NCBI GenBank assembly: GCA_018660405.1
Contig: JABJKL010000242.1
Location: forward strand, 1 to 8,912
Source: Pseudomonadota bacterium
GTDB lineage: Bacteria > Pseudomonadota > Gammaproteobacteria > Arenicellales > Arenicellaceae
Direction of reading: 5' to 3'
Length of the DNA: 8,912 bases
How positions within the stretch are numbered: position 1 is the first letter of the stretch; every line of letters starts with the position of its first letter. Under the pieces are notes generated by a model. It ran no database searches. It worked only from the letters and a program-made list of their open reading frames with translations, and was not told the origin of the DNA. Below are positions 7,061-8,912 of the stretch, piece after piece. Made by a program: the position numbers and the translations under genes.

Positions 7061-7468
7061 ATGGCGCTAGACAAACCCTACCTAGATGTTCCGGGCACAA
7101 CGATTTTTGATGCTGATATGGCACGCAAAGGGTTTCATTTAAACCAGTATTGTATGTCTCTGATGAAGGCGGAGAACCGTGAGCGATTTAAATCGGGAGA
7201 GCGTGCATATCTTGATGAGTGGCCAATGACAGAAGCACAAAAGGAGGCTGTACTCATTAGAGACTATAATCTGATGATGAAACTTGGCGGCAACATTTAT
7301 TTTCTGGCAAAGATATTTTCCTGCGATGGAATAAGCTTTCAGGTGGCTGCATCCACCATGACCGGGCTAACCGTGGATGAATATAAGGAAATGATGGTTA
7401 CTGGCGGCAGATCGCCCGAAGGCAATCTCTACAAAAGTGATATGACTGAGGAGGGAAATAATGGCTAG
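7061..7468 (+). CDS. ligA: Protocatechuate 4,5-dioxygenase, alpha (small) subunit
   Basis: LigA is the small, mostly helical subunit of the extradiol dioxygenase LigAB; it covers the active site of the catalytic beta subunit and helps bind substrate. The 135 residues are close to the 139 of Sphingobium LigA. Family features are GTTIFDADMARKGFHLNQYCMSL (about residues 12-34), DEWPMTEAQKEAV (52-64), GGNIYFLAKIFSCDG (76-90), and the C-terminal MTGLTVDEYKEMM with GGRSPEGN (100-122). It has no metal ligands of its own. GGAGGA at 7052-7057 is the strongest ribosome site in the window and supports the ATG at 7061, fitting a high demand for the ring-cleaving enzyme. The last codons overlap ligB by eight bases, which should keep subunit amounts balanced. 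Confidence 0.95.
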   Translation: MALDKPYLDVPGTTIFDADMARKGFHLNQYCMSLMKAENRERFKSGERAYLDEWPMTEAQKEAVLIRDYNLMMKLGGNIYFLAKIFSCDGISFQVAASTMTGLTVDEYKEMMVTGGRSPEGNLYKSDMTEEGNNG

Positions 7469-8306
7469 ATTATCCGCAAGTGCTTTTACCTCCCATATCC
7501 CAGCTATTGGAGCGGCTATCGATAACGGGAAAACTGCTGAGGACTACTGGAAACCTGTATTTTCGGGATACGAATTCGCGAAAAAATGGGTGGCTGAACA
7601 AAAGCCGGATGTTGTAATTCTGGTTTATAACGACCACGCCTCAGCGTTTGATTCGAACCTGATCCCAACCTTTGCATTGGGCATTGGAGAGGAGTTTCAA
7701 CCTGCCGATGAAGGATGGGGTCCCCGTCCGGTACCGAACGTAGAAGGCCATCCGCAGCTCGCATCTCATCTTGCCCAATCGGTCATTCAGGACGAATTTG
7801 ATCTGACAGTATTTAATACATTGAACGTAGACCACGGCCTCACCGTACCGCTATCTTTAATGTTTGGTCAGCCCGATGCTTGGCCGTGCAAGGTTATCCC
7901 CCTTGCGGTAAATGTGGTTCTGTACCCGCCTCCCTCAGGGAAGCGTTGTTATGCTTTGGGCAAGGCGCTACGCCGTGCCGTAGATTCGTTTGATGAAGAT
8001 CTCAATGTTCAAATTTGGGGTACGGGTGGCATGAGTCACCAACTTCAGGGGCCACGCGCCGGCTTAATCAACAAAAAATTCGACATGGATTTTCTCGATC
8101 GTCTGGTGAAAGACCCGGAAAGCCTTTCTCAGGTACCCCACATTGATTATGTGCGTTATGCCGGGTCAGAAGGTATTGAGTTGGTCATGTGGTTGATTGC
8201 TCGGGGCGCGATGGACGAGGAAGTAGAAGAAAAACATCGTTTTTATCATGTCCCTGCGTCTAATACGGCAGTCGGACATCTTATTCTCGAAAACAATCCA
8301 GCCTAA
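7461..8306 (+). CDS. ligB: Protocatechuate 4,5-dioxygenase, beta (catalytic) subunit
   Basis: LigB is the Fe(II)-dependent type II extradiol dioxygenase subunit that opens protocatechuate between C4 and C5, giving 4-carboxy-2-hydroxymuconate-6-semialdehyde. The 281-residue product carries the iron ligands His12 (SAFTSHIPAIG), His59 (VYNDHAS) and Glu240 (GSEGIEL), and the catalytic base His193 (GTGGMSHQLQG). Each corresponds to Sphingobium LigB His12, His61, Glu242 and His195, with a constant two-residue shift after the first. His125 in NVDHG is also conserved. It is about 20 residues shorter than the 302-residue Sphingobium protein, mainly at the C-terminus as far as alignment by eye shows. 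GAGGAGGG at 7448-7455 inside ligA supports the ATG. LigAB enzymes can also act on gallate or 3-O-methylgallate; which substrates this one takes cannot be read here. Confidence 0.96.
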   Translation: MARLSASAFTSHIPAIGAAIDNGKTAEDYWKPVFSGYEFAKKWVAEQKPDVVILVYNDHASAFDSNLIPTFALGIGEEFQPADEGWGPRPVPNVEGHPQLASHLAQSVIQDEFDLTVFNTLNVDHGLTVPLSLMFGQPDAWPCKVIPLAVNVVLYPPPSGKRCYALGKALRRAVDSFDEDLNVQIWGTGGMSHQLQGPRAGLINKKFDMDFLDRLVKDPESLSQVPHIDYVRYAGSEGIELVMWLIARGAMDEEVEEKHRFYHVPASNTAVGHLILENNPA

Positions 8307-8337
8307 TAAAGATGGCTAGAGACACCAGGAGTATGTG

Positions 8338-8912
8338 ATGAAAGTAATGGTTGTTGGCCCGGGGGCCTTTGGTATCAAACACCTCGACGGCATTAAACAG
8401 ATAGACGGTGCTGATGTGGTTTCATTGGTTGGACACAGTGAAGAGAAAACTCGAAAAGTGGCCAATGAATATAGTATCAACCATGTATCAAGTGAGCTCA
8501 CGCAAGCACTTGAAACAACCGAAGCAGAAGCTGTGATTTTATGCACGCCGACTTCGATGCATGCCGCCCAGTCAATTCAGTGTATGCGGGCAGGTAAACA
8601 TGTTGAAGTAGAAATTCCTCTGGCGGATAGTTGGGCAGATGTTGAAGCCGTATTGCAAGCACAAAAAGAAACTGGGCTTGTTTGTATGGTGGGTCATACC
8701 CGTCGATTTAATCCGTCACATCAGTGGGTACACAATGCAATCGATTCAGGGGATGTTGCTATCCAACAAATGGACGTGCAGACCTATTTCTTCCGCCGGA
8801 AAAATATTAACGCCAAGGGCGAACCGCGCAGTTGGACCGATCACTTATTATGGCACCATGCGGCACATACTGTCGATTTGTTCGCCTATCAGGCCGGCTC
8901 CCCCATTGTTCA
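8338..8912 (+). CDS. ligC: 4-carboxy-2-hydroxymuconate-6-semialdehyde (CHMS) dehydrogenase, 3'-truncated by window edge
   Basis: LigC is a Gfo/Idh/MocA-family NAD(P)-dependent dehydrogenase that oxidises the cyclic hemiacetal of the LigAB product to PDC. The window holds the first 191 codons of about 315. The Rossmann motif is GPGAFG (residues 7-12), followed by KHLDG; LCTPTSMHA (68-76), EIPLADSWADVEAV (92-105), VGHTRRFNPSHQ (118-129), MDVQTYFFRRKN (145-156), and GEPRSWTDHLLWHHAAHTVDLFAYQ (161-185) all match LigC closely. The Lys of the usual EKP motif is replaced in EIP (92-94), as I recall for LigC proteins, fitting oxidation of a hemiacetal by a different catalytic residue set. AGGAG at 8327-8331, six bases before the ATG, fixes the start. 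It follows ligB by 31 bp and should be in the same operon. Confidence 0.94.
   Translation, partial: MKVMVVGPGAFGIKHLDGIKQIDGADVVSLVGHSEEKTRKVANEYSINHVSSELTQALETTEAEAVILCTPTSMHAAQSIQCMRAGKHVEVEIPLADSWADVEAVLQAQKETGLVCMVGHTRRFNPSHQWVHNAIDSGDVAIQQMDVQTYFFRRKNINAKGEPRSWTDHLLWHHAAHTVDLFAYQAGSPIV

Larger units (their letters stand above)
3222..8912 (+). other. ligK-U-J-I-A-B-C operon for protocatechuate 4,5-cleavage (continues past the right edge)
   Basis: Seven co-directional genes lie with spacers of 3, 68, -4, 43, -8 and 31 bases and no terminator between them, so one transcript is likely. Together they cover ring cleavage, semialdehyde oxidation, lactone hydrolysis, isomerisation, hydration and aldol cleavage. 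The arrangement is broadly like the pmd clusters of Comamonas, where the isomerase, hydratase, aldolase and PDC hydrolase also precede the A-B-C genes, but with the aldolase moved to the front and no transporter gene in the visible part. That comparison is from memory. Confidence 0.85.

Noticed and set aside
3222..8306. Gallate-only (gal) degradation cluster
   Set aside because: LigU, LigJ and LigK homologues also occur in gallate clusters, but the presence of separate LigA and LigB subunits plus LigI and LigC points to protocatechuate through PDC.
8333..8338. ATG at 8333 just before ligC
   Set aside because: It is followed at once by TGA; the ribosome site is correctly spaced for the ATG at 8338.
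1..8912. CRISPR arrays, insertion sequences, tRNA or rRNA genes, attachment sites
   Set aside because: No direct repeat arrays, transposase motifs, terminal inverted repeats or structural RNA sequences were recognised on reading either strand.

Overview
The window looks like chromosomal DNA from a Gram-negative bacterium. It has a TonB-dependent outer-membrane receptor, Shine-Dalgarno sites ahead of most genes, tightly packed co-directional genes, and a base composition that by eye is near or slightly below 50% GC. The receptor style, the moderate GC and the aromatic catabolism fit an aquatic or marine gammaproteobacterium better than a GC-rich sphingomonad, but this placement is inference. 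All confident genes are on the + strand.

Layout. Positions 1-2199 hold most of a TonB-dependent receptor, cut at the left edge, followed by a strong intrinsic terminator (2223-2245). A small DoxX-family membrane protein follows (2379-2783). Between 2784 and 3221 lies about 440 bp without a confident gene. It holds overlapping inverted repeats and one doubtful short ORF. From about 3222 to the right edge runs a compact seven-gene catabolic operon.

The operon encodes every enzyme needed to take protocatechuate through 4,5-(meta-)cleavage to central metabolism. LigAB (7061-7468 and 7461-8306) opens the ring to 4-carboxy-2-hydroxymuconate-6-semialdehyde. LigC (8338 to the edge, partial) oxidises its hemiacetal to 2-pyrone-4,6-dicarboxylate (PDC). 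LigI (6127-7017) hydrolyses PDC to 4-oxalomesaconate. LigU (3945-5042) isomerises that to 2-keto-4-carboxy-3-hexenedioate. LigJ (5111-6130) hydrates it to 4-carboxy-4-hydroxy-2-oxoadipate. LigK (3222-3941) cleaves this to pyruvate and oxaloacetate. Gene order ligK-U-J-I-A-B-C therefore runs roughly opposite to the order of reactions. Key catalytic residues known from the family are visible in ligB, ligI, ligJ, ligU and ligK, so the pathway looks functional.

The biochemistry is established, so I do not claim a new system. The less explained parts are the inverted-repeat region upstream of ligK, the uncertain ligK start, the adjacent receptor with three close cysteine pairs (possible importer of a lignin-derived aromatic), and the lack of a visible regulator or inner-membrane transporter.
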